Source: Endomychus coccineus (taxonomy: Eukaryota; Arthropoda; Insecta; Coleoptera; Endomychidae). Taken from it: a DNA stretch of 64,000 nucleotides. The stretch is taken from assembly GCA_958510875.1 (NCBI GenBank), contig OY294067.1, positions 231,165,771-231,229,770 of the forward strand. Direction: 5' to 3'. Shown in pieces: positions 35,726-48,100 of the stretch. The notes under the pieces are model-generated. The model saw only the letters and a program-made list of their open reading frames with translations, was not told where the DNA came from and made no database searches. The position numbers and the translations under genes were made by a program. The first letter of the stretch is position 1. Every line of letters begins with the position of its first letter.

Positions 35726-36092
35726 TATCTGCGAAAACTCAGAAATTTTTTTTGGGCCATTCTGCATACTTTATACTACGTATATTTAGTGAGGGAAGTA
35801 AAAGTGCCGGGTAACTTGGCATGATTAGAAATGAAACGAAGACCAGGTACAAGTAGTAGGTATAATAACTGAGTGCTTTCGTTACAGTATAACTAGAATC
35901 TGCTCAGCTCAGCTCAATGTTTTGAAAGGTCATCTGATTGACAATAGAATCTAGTAATCAATTTATTTATGTAGTATCTATGGAACATTTCATTTGTGTT
36001 GTATGTGAAACAAGTCTATCGGAGAATGGGGAGTCATAGATTAAAAACAGAATCACAAATTATGTATATGGTTTGACACATGCTAATGTACG

Positions 36093-36184
36093 TATATAAA
36101 CCTTTCACTGTTCAGAAATGAATTAGTATACGTTTAAAGTTTACAACGTGGTTGAGATTGTGGCTACTAATACGCGACACGAAC
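36093..36184 (+). promoter_or_regulatory. Candidate core promoter and 5' UTR of Gfat
   Basis: TATATAAA at 36093-36100 lies about 90 bp upstream of the proposed ATG. A transcription start about 30 bp downstream (36120-36130) would leave a 5' UTR of about 55-65 nt before ATGTGTG. The assignment depends on the microexon call. Confidence 0.5.
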
Positions 36185-39100
36185 ATGTGTGGTAAGCATT
36201 CTTCTTTGTTTCAGAATATATTTCAAGATTTTTAACATAACCTAAACATATTTGATATAATAATATTTATCATTTTCATAAAGAGAATAATCTATCATAA
36301 TAAAAGTTTTTCAATTTCTCGATATGATGCACAGACTTTTTCTTTACAATTTATGGATTATAAACAGCTACCTACCAGTAAATATTTAATTCAGGATATT
36401 CTATATTAAAATTAATAAGTAAGTGGTATAACTATTTTCTTTCGGTAAGGCTAGAGAGTTAGGACATAATTGAATTATATAAGTAACTACATATTTTTTT
36501 TCATTATTAAAAGTCGATTCTGAAAGTGAAAGTTGTAATATTCTGTTCAAGCTGTTTGCTTGCATAAGTTAATAATATTGTACGCGGTAATATCTTACCT
36601 AGGTACGTTGACATTAATCATGTTCAATCATAGGTATTAGAATAAGAACATGTAGTAAATTTTTTCGAAACAATAACTAATTAAAAGATACGATAAAATA
36701 AAGGCTATTATAGAATATCAATTGGGTATATAAAATCCAATATCATTTACATTGTGCACAGTTCCTTAAGATATCCTTCATAATTGTTAAGATTTTCGTT
36801 ATCTCAAACCATCTGTTTGGATCTATATGTACCAAATTCTGGGCTAATCGTTATCTAGCGTTCAAGTTGATTCAGATTCCTCCTATGCATGAAATAGGAA
36901 ACAGAACGTTCGCGAGAACCTTTGAATAAAGAGAGGTTCCAAAGTTCCATACAGAAATTGAAAATTTGTCATTTCTTTATGTCTTCTTAATTTTCGAAAA
37001 ACATTTCTATAGTCTAAAATGTTGAACTATCCCATTTTATTGAAGTTTTAATCTGTTATAATTCAGGTAGCTGTCCTATGATAGGTTGATCTTGTGATTT
37101 TCGAGAAACGTTATAGTCCATTCAAAAATCCATTTTTTTGCAATTTATTGCTAGCAAATAATGATCGAGGGTAGTTCCCATAATATAGCAACTATAAGTA
37201 TGTGGATTTGAAAAAATACTTTTATTTAGCTATCAGAGTCCTTGAAATATTGACGGAGAAAACGAAGAAATAATTTTAACGTAATTTTGTGTTATTTTTC
37301 ACACAAACTGAAGTTTTATCATTATATACCAACAAGAATGGAATTATTGAACTATATTTAAAAAAACACTCAAATTGCAATAATATGCCTGCTTATAATA
37401 ATTCAGGAACTTTAAAACCTGGGAATACAGACATAGAAAAATAAAAATGATGAAGATTGCGCTTTATAAAATATTTTAACTCCTATCATAATTTTTTGCT
37501 TTCATTCTGAACATTCTCTATACTAGTATATAGTATATTCTAAGTTGTATTCTCTGAACGTTAGAAATCAAAAAATTTGGGAAAACCTCATATTCATCAC
37601 GTCAAATTTCTCACAATGAAACATAATGTTCAGATAAATACTTCTCCTAATGAGCAAAATAGAAGTCTGAGAATTCGAACCGAAAATGACAGGTATTTAC
37701 TTTATTGTGGTTTTTCTTCATCTGAAGAATAATTCGTTTCGTTTTGAACATTGAAGGGGTTGAATTGTAAAAATTCTCTGATATTTGACCAAAAAATAAA
37801 CCCAATCTCATCTAGACATAACACGGAATCTCAAATATCACTTCCTTTATAATATACAAAGTATCATTACTAAAGTTTGTGTATGATTCAAGAGAATTAC
37901 ACAAACAATATTGACGTTATCAGTACATTTCTTTATTCAAAAGTTTGTATGGTTGTACATTTAGACTTGCAGTCTGAACTGAAATACAAATGGTGACAGT
38001 AATGTTTAAACTGTTTGATCAATTATTTTATATCAGATTACCAAAATATTTTATAAAATGTGTTTTTGAACAGTCGGTTTCTCCTGATTATGGGATCTAA
38101 ATCCCGAAATTAGTAAAGATGTTTGTGTAATCTATTTGTATCAATTAGCATCACTACCAAGAAGTAGGTAATTGCCGTTGGATAAGCACATCTGACGCCT
38201 CTGACTTTCAGAGACTTTTACAAGAAGTATAGTTAAGGTTAAATCTTACTCGCCATTTCGGACCTACAGCTGTCGCGAAATGTACCCATAGAACAGCTAA
38301 AAGATCCCAACTTGTATATGGTAACTGTATTGAAGGTTTTGAAAATGGATGTACCTATATTGATTCTAAAAGCGGTATAAAGTACTTTAATATAAGTAAT
38401 GGTATAGAATTATTAGAATGTATTAAGCAGATCAGTTCATGAGTTTCAAAGGATGTGGGAACCTTTTTAACACCAATTCAGAAACCCTTAATTTATTAAT
38501 TCATTTAACGAAATTTTTATCAATTAATATTATACGTTATCACGAAAACAAAATAGTATAGCTAATTGTTCAGGGATTATGACAATATTATTAAAGTGAT
38601 TTACTTAATTATAAATTTCTGTATTCATTCAGAGTATCCGACAGATTGTGTCAACAATCCAATACGATTTAATTTTGTATGCTAAGATTTAATTTGCATT
38701 TTAACAACAAATATTCTCGTAGTTGCCTTTTAAATGTCAACTCCATATCGTTTTTCTACAGCCGCAAGTTCAACTGATTTTTTTTATGCATTCCAGCTAA
38801 AGGTTGCTTTTTAGATTGTATGGTATTTTGGCGATATTAATATACACTATGACACTTCAATTTTATATGGAATTGAAAAACAACTTCTTAATTGAACCAC
38901 TATGTACTTGTTAGAAAGAAATTACTTTCATTCAATTATGTTAATGATGTTTAAAGACAAGGCGGTAGCAAAACTGAACGAGTAGTCCTTGACATTCTAA
39001 AGTCACTCGACCTTAGGTGCAGAAACTTGCATTAAAACCTCGTCTGAAACTCTCTTTAGATTTTGATTATGCAGGATAACGGGAAACAGAAAGGAATTAT

Positions 39101-42100
39101 CACAATGGTTGCTTGATATAATTCTTACACTCAATTATATTTCTATACTTTTCATCTTCTTGAATTTAAAATTAAAAGTAACAACCACTGGACATCGAAT
39201 TGTTATGACTGATGTCCTTGACCCTCCGTTTTCGTACAGTCTGGGTCAGCAATGATTAAACAGTTATTTTGTAAACATCGGATTTGTGCTTTGAAAGAAC
39301 TGTTGTGTTAGTCTGAAGAATATTGATGATTTGGATGTCGGAATGGGGTAATTTGGATATATCGTGTTTTTTTTTGTAAATATTTTGACTACATGAAGAT
39401 AAAACCTAAAATGTTCGTAGAATATCCTGTGAGTCAGCGATGGAATGTTGGGCTCAATCTGTAATTCTGTATCTGTAAAAGTTGTGATCAGTTGATCGCG
39501 TGACTTCCCTCACTTTTGTTTTAAACTATCTTTCGTACACTCCTTCGTGTCAAATTTAAATGATTGTAGGAATAGAATATAGGAAATGATCTGGAAACCG
39601 CTAATGAATGACGTTGAATTGTACTCTATGTTGCATTGAGATTTTATCCAAATGGTCTACATAATGTATTTCAGAACTCTATGTTTCATACTAACACCTG
39701 CTGTTAGGTTGACACAATTATTTACACTATATTCATCATCAGTAAAGGGTGGGGGTTCAACCCCCTAGATGCACTTAGGCCACTGGATTGGGCCCATTGT
39801 GCGCCCATGATCAGTAGTTGGCTTCCATAAGTTTCTCTGGAAGCGGTTCTGCTTCAACAAAGTAACGTTGCTTCAGGAATATCAAAGCTAGGCATTCCAA
39901 CAGGAGGTGTGAGGCTGTTTCTTCCAGCTCTCTACATTTCCTACATATAGGGTTAGGGTCATTTGCGATGCTCATGATATTCACACTATAAAATTGCCTT
40001 GTTTTATACTGACACTTACTCTCACATGAACTATTAAAATGTACCACAGAAGAAAGAAATAGATCATGACGTAAAATCTGATCTGATCACGATTTTGACG
40101 TCAGATTTACTTGAAATCATTTCTGGGGGTGGAAAATCGATCAAATTGGCCAATTTTCCACCCCCAGAACTGATTTCAAGTAAATTTGACGTCAAAATCG
40201 TGATTAGCGATCCTAAAAACCTCCTTGGTGGATTTAAAATCCAAACATAATATATATTGGCAAAATAATCTATAAGGGTGCAAAAATGGCCAATTTGATC
40301 GATTTTCCACCCCTAGAAGATTTCAAGTAAATCTGACGTCAGAATCGTGATCAGCGATCCAAAAAACCTTGGTGCACTTTAAATTCGAAATTTCAAGGGG
40401 GTTGGGAGGTAGGGTGACAGGTGAGGTTTTATGTGTTATGAATGATCCTGATAGCCCCACGAATCGAATCCCACAGAAATTTTTCGATTCTGACCTACAT
40501 GTCTTTTTTTCGGTTCGTTCCCTGGACTATTTGGAATAAAATACCTTGTGGCCTGACTATAACATGCGGAGCTCGAACAGGAGATCTTGATACTTTGTCT
40601 ATTTTTCCTCCTCTTTCAAGAATATGTCCTCTGCCGGAACAGAGAATTCGATCACATATATACCTAGTCTTGGTTTGTTTATCGAGGACCACGTCAGGCC
40701 TATTTGCTTGTATGGACCTGACGGTCGGAAACGGGTAATTCCAGTAGATCTTGGCAAGCTGCGGTAAATCCCTGTCCCGGATTCGTGACTTTTGGCAAGG
40801 CACAGGAGGGGGTCCGAACTCCTAAGAACTTTACAAGCTATACTCAGAACCATACTTCGATGCAGACACTCCAGAGTAAGGAGTCCTCTACCTCCCCGGT
40901 GACGTGGGATATAAATGTGGGAAACGGACGACCTAGGATGCAAACTGATGGATATGCATCATCTATCTATATATATTTGTAATGGGAAAAATTTTTCTTT
41001 CCAATGATGTCTAAATCAACTAAATCAAGCATTCTACTCGTGAATGTGCCTCAAGAACGTACAAATTATTTTATTCCAATTCCATAAATAACTGAGATAT
41101 ACCTGAAAAACGAAAACTCGAAAAATCGAGCTTTCTCAAATAATTCGAAAATAGAAGACGATAACTGATTTTTGATTTCACCATTTTCCCAAAAAAGAGA
41201 TCGACGATGCGGTGTTAATTTTTTGGTATCTCTTATACTTATCGATATTCCCTATTAAAATATCGAAATTTAGCGATCCTGTACAGGCTGTCCCATTTTG
41301 GGTACTTTTGCGGGGTATCTCCTTTATTTTTAAAGATAGAGAGTTGCGGTTTTCGTAAAACTCAAGATGCCGTCAACAGAATTTTCATAGCCCTTTTAGT
41401 TTTTAAGATACAGGGCATTTCTGAAAATGTTGCATTTTGTGACCCCCCTCGTATCTCCGTTATCCTTCAACTTATCGAAAAGGTAAAATAACATTCTAAT
41501 AGTTTTTTTCCGTAGAATGCAGTGGTGCAGATAACTTTTGTTACATATTTACTGTTTTTGAGTTATATAGCAAACTTATGTTTTTTTAAATGGAACACCC
41601 TGTATATTTATAGACTATAAAATTTGTCTTTTTTTTACCTTTTCAAAAATATATGATAGTATAAACTTTTTTTCAGAAACACGCAAATAATTGACAATTT
41701 TTAGAAATTAAATACATATTTTAATTGTAGGCCATTGATATTGTTTATGACAAGAAACAGAAATAAACATCAAATCTCTATCGCATGTAAGCTGTTTATT
41801 TTCGTTCTTTTGGTATCATTATTCAATAGATATTTATCAATTTTTTCGAATAATGGCAGTTTACGAAAATTATGAGAAATATGATATGATGGTATGTTTT
41901 ATACAGAGTAATGAAAATTCTGAAGAAGCTTCGGAATTATATTTCCAAAGGTGAGTAAGCTATTATGGCTATGAAAATCTCTATCATCATTTTAATTTTT
42001 GCTTGTTATCCAGAAAGAAGGCAACCGTTTTCTGGGATATTTGCCCGTTTAAAAGCAAATTTAGTTGAGCACGGATCATTTGTTCACCCGCGCCCTAAAA

Positions 42101-45100
42101 CATACAACAAAGAGAACAGGGAAAGAAAAGAGATAGATACTTTAGGATATATAGAAGCAACATCTTCGTCCTCATGTAGAAAAATTTAGAAGGAAATTGG
42201 TGTGCCAAAAACTAACGCTCAGAGGATCTTGAAGAAATATAAGTATCATCCATACAAATTTAATATACTACAACATTTGCATCCTGGCGATGCAGAGCGC
42301 CGGGCACTGTTTTGCCAGTGGTATTTGCAACAAATTGATGCTAACGATTTATTTGGCAGACTTGTTTTTTGGTCAGACGAATGCTTTATTTCAAGTGCTG
42401 GCATTTTCAATCGTCACAATACCAGGAACTGGCGTAGTGAAAATCTGCATTTAATGTTTGAAAGGGCACAACAAGGACGCTTTGGAGTTGAGGTTTCATG
42501 TTTTATTTTGGGTAGACATATAGTTTATAGGATTTTTGGAGGAGGTCTTACAGCACGTAGATACCTAGAAATTCTTGAGGAAGTTATTCCAGAACTGCTC
42601 GAAAACATTCCATTAGCCCAGTAATTTTTTAATAATGTTATTTTTTTGTGTTTTTGTTATATTGTCACTTTACGCCACAAAACTGTTGTTACAAACTTAC
42701 TGTTAGAAAAAGATCTATGGGAATTTTTTTTAATAGATACCTATATACAAGGTATCCAATTATTTGTTAGTAATATGTAAGTTGCACTTGTTTATTATTG
42801 TTATCCATAGCCTACTATTAAAATATGTATTTAATTTTCTGAAAATTGTCAATTATTTGCGTGTTTCTGAAAAAAAGTTCATACTATCATATATTTTTGA
42901 AAAGGTAAAAAAAAGACAAATTTTATAGTCTATAAATATACAGGGTGTTCCGTTTAAAAAAACGTAAGTTTACTTTATAACACAAAAACAGTAAATATGT
43001 AACAAAAGTTATCTACACCACTGCATTCTACGGAAAAAAATCTATTAGAATGTTATTCTACCTTTTCGATAAGTTGAAGGATAACGGAGATACGAGGGGG
43101 GTCACAAAATGCAACATTTTCAGAAATGCCCTGTATCTTAAAAACTAAAAGGGCTATGAAAATTCTGTTGACGGCATCTTGAGTTTCACGAAAAAGTAGC
43201 ACAGTGTCGCGAAAACCGCAACTCTCTATCTTTAAAAATAAAGTAGATAACCCGCAAAAGTACCTAAAATGGGACACCCTGTACATACGAAAATAATTTT
43301 AAAATGTGAAGCTCAAGGATGTCTACAATTTTCGTAAATAAGTTTAATTGATATACCAGTATGCTTTAAATAACGGATATATCGAACTTCGCACGCTATT
43401 GCAGCATCCGGTATATTCAGCAGGTTAAAAAACTTTTTTTTCTTCGATTTCAAATTACTTATGAATCTATATAAATTACTGGTTTTAAAAGAAAGTTGTT
43501 AGTTCATCGTTATTAATGGTTAAATTTGTGTTTTATTCACATTTCACTATTCAAATAGATTTTAGTAAATCCCGAAACAGTAGAAATAACTACTGGACCA
43601 GGACCAGAATATCCAACCATACAAGTTTCAAGTTTATCTACTATCCCCTCACAGGTGTTATGAAACTATAGTGCTATAGTCTAGATATAGTCTGAGGATT
43701 TGTATTCAGATTACATTCTATGACATTTTTTAAATTTGAAACTTCTCGACACACTCTTTCTTCTAATACACATTTTCATGATTTCTGTACCTAGTGATTA
43801 GTAAGTATATTTCACCAAAGTACTTTGAATTAAACGGTTTATATTTATTAACTTCTTGGCAATGTTTTTCCAAGCATATCGATTTAATTCATTATACATG
43901 ATTTAACAATATAAATAAGAAACAACCACCCTTATCCACTAAAAATACTGCGAAAGTAATGAGGACCTTCAGCTACCAAGTAACCATCATCGGAGTGAAC
44001 TAAATTAGAAATCAAAATGTGCCTGTTTAAATACTATTTGGAATTAATAGAATATATAAGGGATGACCCTCAGCTGAAGTTAAATCTGAATTAATTGCTT
44101 TTTCACTTATACATTTCCATCCCTTCTAAATTACCTAGATGTTTGACAATACCTTGTTTCAAGAGTGATAAAACTTTCTTGTGACTTGCTTTAAAATATG
44201 TTCGGCTAACGCCCACATAGCATTTTCAACACGACTCACAATTGATTTTATAAATCCCGGATTTTCACTATTTACAAGTAAACCAATCCCTGAGTCGATA
44301 AAGATTCTGAAGAAATAACTTTCAAATATTAATATTCCCGATACAAACTGCACAGAGTACGTGATCCTTACGTCTTTATGTATGGAGCAAAATTATTTCA
44401 CGTCTAACAAAAATTAAATATATCTTGAATAGTAGACTTCTCCGGATAGCTAGTTTCGAAAGTTCAAGCCTCAAGCCTGCCCTGAAGATGCCACCTGTAA
44501 TGGTTGGCGAAACGTCAGCATCAAGTCGTGCTATTGTGACACGGAATCCATCCAGAAGCCAAGAATTTTCGAAAAAACTAATATAAACAAATAACGGATG
44601 TACAATTGGCAATCCACTCTTTTCTTTTTTGGCCAATATTTTTCTAAGCGAACTTAAAACGTTAAATTCAAAATAAGCAGCTTTCTTTCTTTGATATTAA
44701 CATTACTAGGAGGTATGTTACGCATATGCCCAAAGGGTTAAGACGCTATTTCTCTACAATCGCCCAAATCGTTGGTGCACCCGACAACGCGTGAAACAGT
44801 TCGAATAGCGTCTAGTATTTCAATGGACCGCTCTGCTGAATAACTCGAAAACGGCTTAAGACAGGACGTTGAATTTTTATACTAGTAAATTTTGAGCATA
44901 ATTTCTGGTTTGTGTCAAAATTTCAAGTGAATTGCATTTCCCCGTTGACCGCTACACGAGAACATACATTTGCCAAATAACCCTACTGAATCAAGAAACG
45001 ACTTCGTTCGCTAACTCTCACCCCATCTCAAGGTAATCACTTGGAATTCAACATATGGAAAAAACGCAATCAAACAAATAGGTATACTCCTGCGGATTCA

Positions 45101-48100
45101 GTTGCACTAATTAATTATAAAATAATTCCTTCTAATAGTCTTGTGAATAGATTATCGAATGTCCCTTTGAGCCAACAAAATTATAACAACGAAGTTGAGA
45201 AACTTTAGCAAATAGCGTTGGACAATGGTTACGACAAATCTTTCATTAATAAATTAATTTCTAAAAAAAAAGAAATTGGTGTGCAACCAATTAAGCAAAT
45301 TAGAGCCACTTACTTCAAATAGTTCTATAAAATTTCACTTATTTTTCAGTAATTAACAAATTCCATGATTAGTTCTGTAAATTTGCCATACAACCCGCTC
45401 ATAGATGTAAGAAAAAGCTAAAAAACCGTTTAGGCAACACACTTTGATAAAGTTCCCGACTTCAACGCATCCGGGATTTACAAAAATCCATTGAGTCGTG
45501 TTACAAATTCTATGTTGGCCAAACTAGAAAGAATATTCGACTGTGTATAAATAACATTTTGCCCATATAAACAAAAATAATTATGAAAAATGAGTTTGGT
45601 GTTAGACGAACAGATGTTATATGAAGCTCACGGCAGTTATCAAGAAAGTTTATCACTCTTGAAACACAGCAATGACAAATATCTAGGTAATTTAGAAGGT
45701 AATCCCTTATATACCCTATTAGTTCCAAATAGTATTTAAACAGGCACATTTTGATTTCCAATATAGTTTACTCTGATGATGGCTACTTGATATGTGAAAG
45801 GTCCTTCATACTCTAACAATAATTTTAGTGGATAAGGGTGATTGTTTCTTATCTAGAGTGTTATAGTGTATCCACAGTGTGAACCCTTTTATAGTTTATT
45901 AATGATTTAACAAATAATTACCGATCAACGTAATATAAGTACCCAGGTGATGGTTGTGAGTATTTAATTTAGCATTATTTAATCCTTTAGATTCTAGCAA
46001 TTAGCATGTCATTTAATCCTTCAAGGATTAACTCTTATCGAAAATGGTACTCGCAAAATTTTAACTACAATTCAACTAAATGTTTCTAAACTGTTGTAAA
46101 CAGAAATTTGAAGTCAAGGTCAGTAAAAGTAACGAGCAATGTGCAGTAAATTAAAATAAATACTTTGTTGATAAGTTATTTTCTATATACATATATAGGA
46201 GTACATGACGTATCTTATACACAAATAAGAGACAAGACTATAAGTATACTAACAAAATTACAATGTTGTCAACGAATATTTCTATAATATATAATAATAA
46301 GAATTATGGTATTAGGTAAAAAACTTTAAACCAGGTATTTATGTAATTTGTAATATAATAATAATCATAGAATAAGGAATTCATAAAATAATCATAGTCA
46401 TATTTAGATTTGTAAATCATAGAATAGTATCTTAAGTATTTAATTAGCTAGATCAATCCATTTCAAGTAAATCAATTTGATAATTAGCCATGCATTACTC
46501 TTTCACACACAACAGATCCAATGTTGTCTGCAGTTTTAATTGGATTTTAAAAAACAAGTCGGCTGCAGACGCATTTCTTTAAACAAAGTCATCTTCTATT
46601 CTTTACTAAATTACATGAAAACCCTGATTAACATAACAATTTTTGATAAAGATATAAATGAAATATCGAAATATCGATGTCAACTTTTTGAAGGGCACTG
46701 CTTATGTATTTTGTATTTATTCTTGGAATTCAGGCTCATTACTTTTACGATGGTACTTTATTATTGGTTTTTGGCGTTTTCAAAGTTTATTTCCATTTTC
46801 TTCAAAAAATAACCTGTTCATATCTATATATTCTACTATTTCTACTGAGATGGACATTTTCGTAAAACATTGAAATTAAGGCGCAAATTTTTTTTAAATC
46901 AAAAGTTTTTTCAAAAAACAGAAATAAAGTAAATGTTTTACAAAAATGATACTGCCAGTTGAGTTTTTTATGACTCAATAAATTGATGTGGATAACACAA
47001 ATATCAGTAGATATTGGATAAAACAATTACTGTGTAAGATCATTATCTGCACATATTGCGTTATGTTTTGGAATATCTAAATTTCATAATCCATTGTTCC
47101 TTTCTTATTATTTTTATATTTCGCAACCTAGATTAAAAAATACTGAACGTTGTAGCTTGTAGTAAATTGAATTGACTTAAATAAACAAAGCGTATTTTTT
47201 ATAGTTACTTCACGCGAATCTCGGATCTTGTTCATAAAATATTATAATAATTATTCTCTATGTTAGAGCTACCAATGCTACGGATTTGCCGAAGTTCAGA
47301 ATTGCTAAATAGTTTAACATCGTATTATTTTTTCTTAATTTTATAAGTTATTAAGGTTGGGGTAAACGTCGATGTAAGTGGTTAGAACAAAATTACCAAT
47401 GAAGACTACTGCTGGGGTTGACATGATGGTCTATGAACTTCAGTTCTAATTCCAAGGATATTAACCAAATCCAACGATCTGGGTCGTATTGGTTCATGTG
47501 CATTAGCTATAAGGCAGTTACCGAGTTCCGTCTGGATGTCACTTTTATAGCCGAGTCGCGTCCCATAAACTTTCTTGTAAGACGAGTTGCGTCCTGAATA
47601 ACTTATTATAAGTAACAGAAAAAGAAATAACTCAAAAAATTAAATGGTGTATGCTATGAACTTTGAATAAAATAAGCAGGGGAATATTCAAAGTCAATTA
47701 ACGATTTCGTTAAATTGTAGTAATTGTAGTAGAGGCAGTCTTAGATTGGTATGTTATTTGTAAGTTTATTTTTAGATGCAATAACAATAACTGAACACAT
47801 AAAAGAACATGAATTAATATATCTGGCGGCTGGACGCAACTCGGTAGGCCATATGCATTATATTCACTCAACATGGATTTTTTTTTCGTCCCTAGTTATG
47901 TCATTATTCCGGGCTACTTAATGGCGTAGCTCAATTTTCCTGAACCTTGAAGAAAACATTTATTTTGGAATCATTGTCAACAACAGGTTGCCTTTGTCTG
48001 GATACATTACTTACGATTTTAAATTATGTATATTTTATTTGAAGTAACACTATGAGAACCAAAGCTGAGGTAATAAAATTAGGAATGGTATGTTTGGATA

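Larger units (their letters stand above)
34150..35806. repeat. Interspersed repeat family S, copy B, with two nested insertions
   Basis: Colinear with copy A (5940-6545) and copy C (39470-40075) but interrupted twice: at 34422-34844 by a SINE/MITE-like insertion and at 35335-35725 by a fold-back MITE. Ends include CACGTGACTTCCTTCACTTT on the left and AGTGAGGGAAGTAAAAGT on the right, partial inverted copies of one another. Confidence 0.75.
43915..45895 (+). mobile_element. Penelope-like element (family F) with inverted terminal repeats, heavily decayed
   Basis: Left repeat 43915-44095 and right repeat 45690-45895 are inverted copies (ACCACCCTTATCCACTAAAA, AAAATGTGCCTGTTTAAATA). The interior on the plus strand reads, with stops, a PLE linker from about 45120 ([35 protein letters not shown]) and a ruined GIY-YIG region near 45470-45545 (SGIYKNPL, then CYKFYVGQT in another frame). 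The reverse transcriptase core is not recognisable. A fragment of a different PLE end with its own hammerhead-like core lies at 44400-44600. Confidence 0.75.

Noticed and set aside
47521..47600. CRISPR array
   Set aside because: Repeats of 12-13 bp at ~30-bp spacing in a eukaryotic intron with only three direct copies; no cas genes and no proper repeat length.
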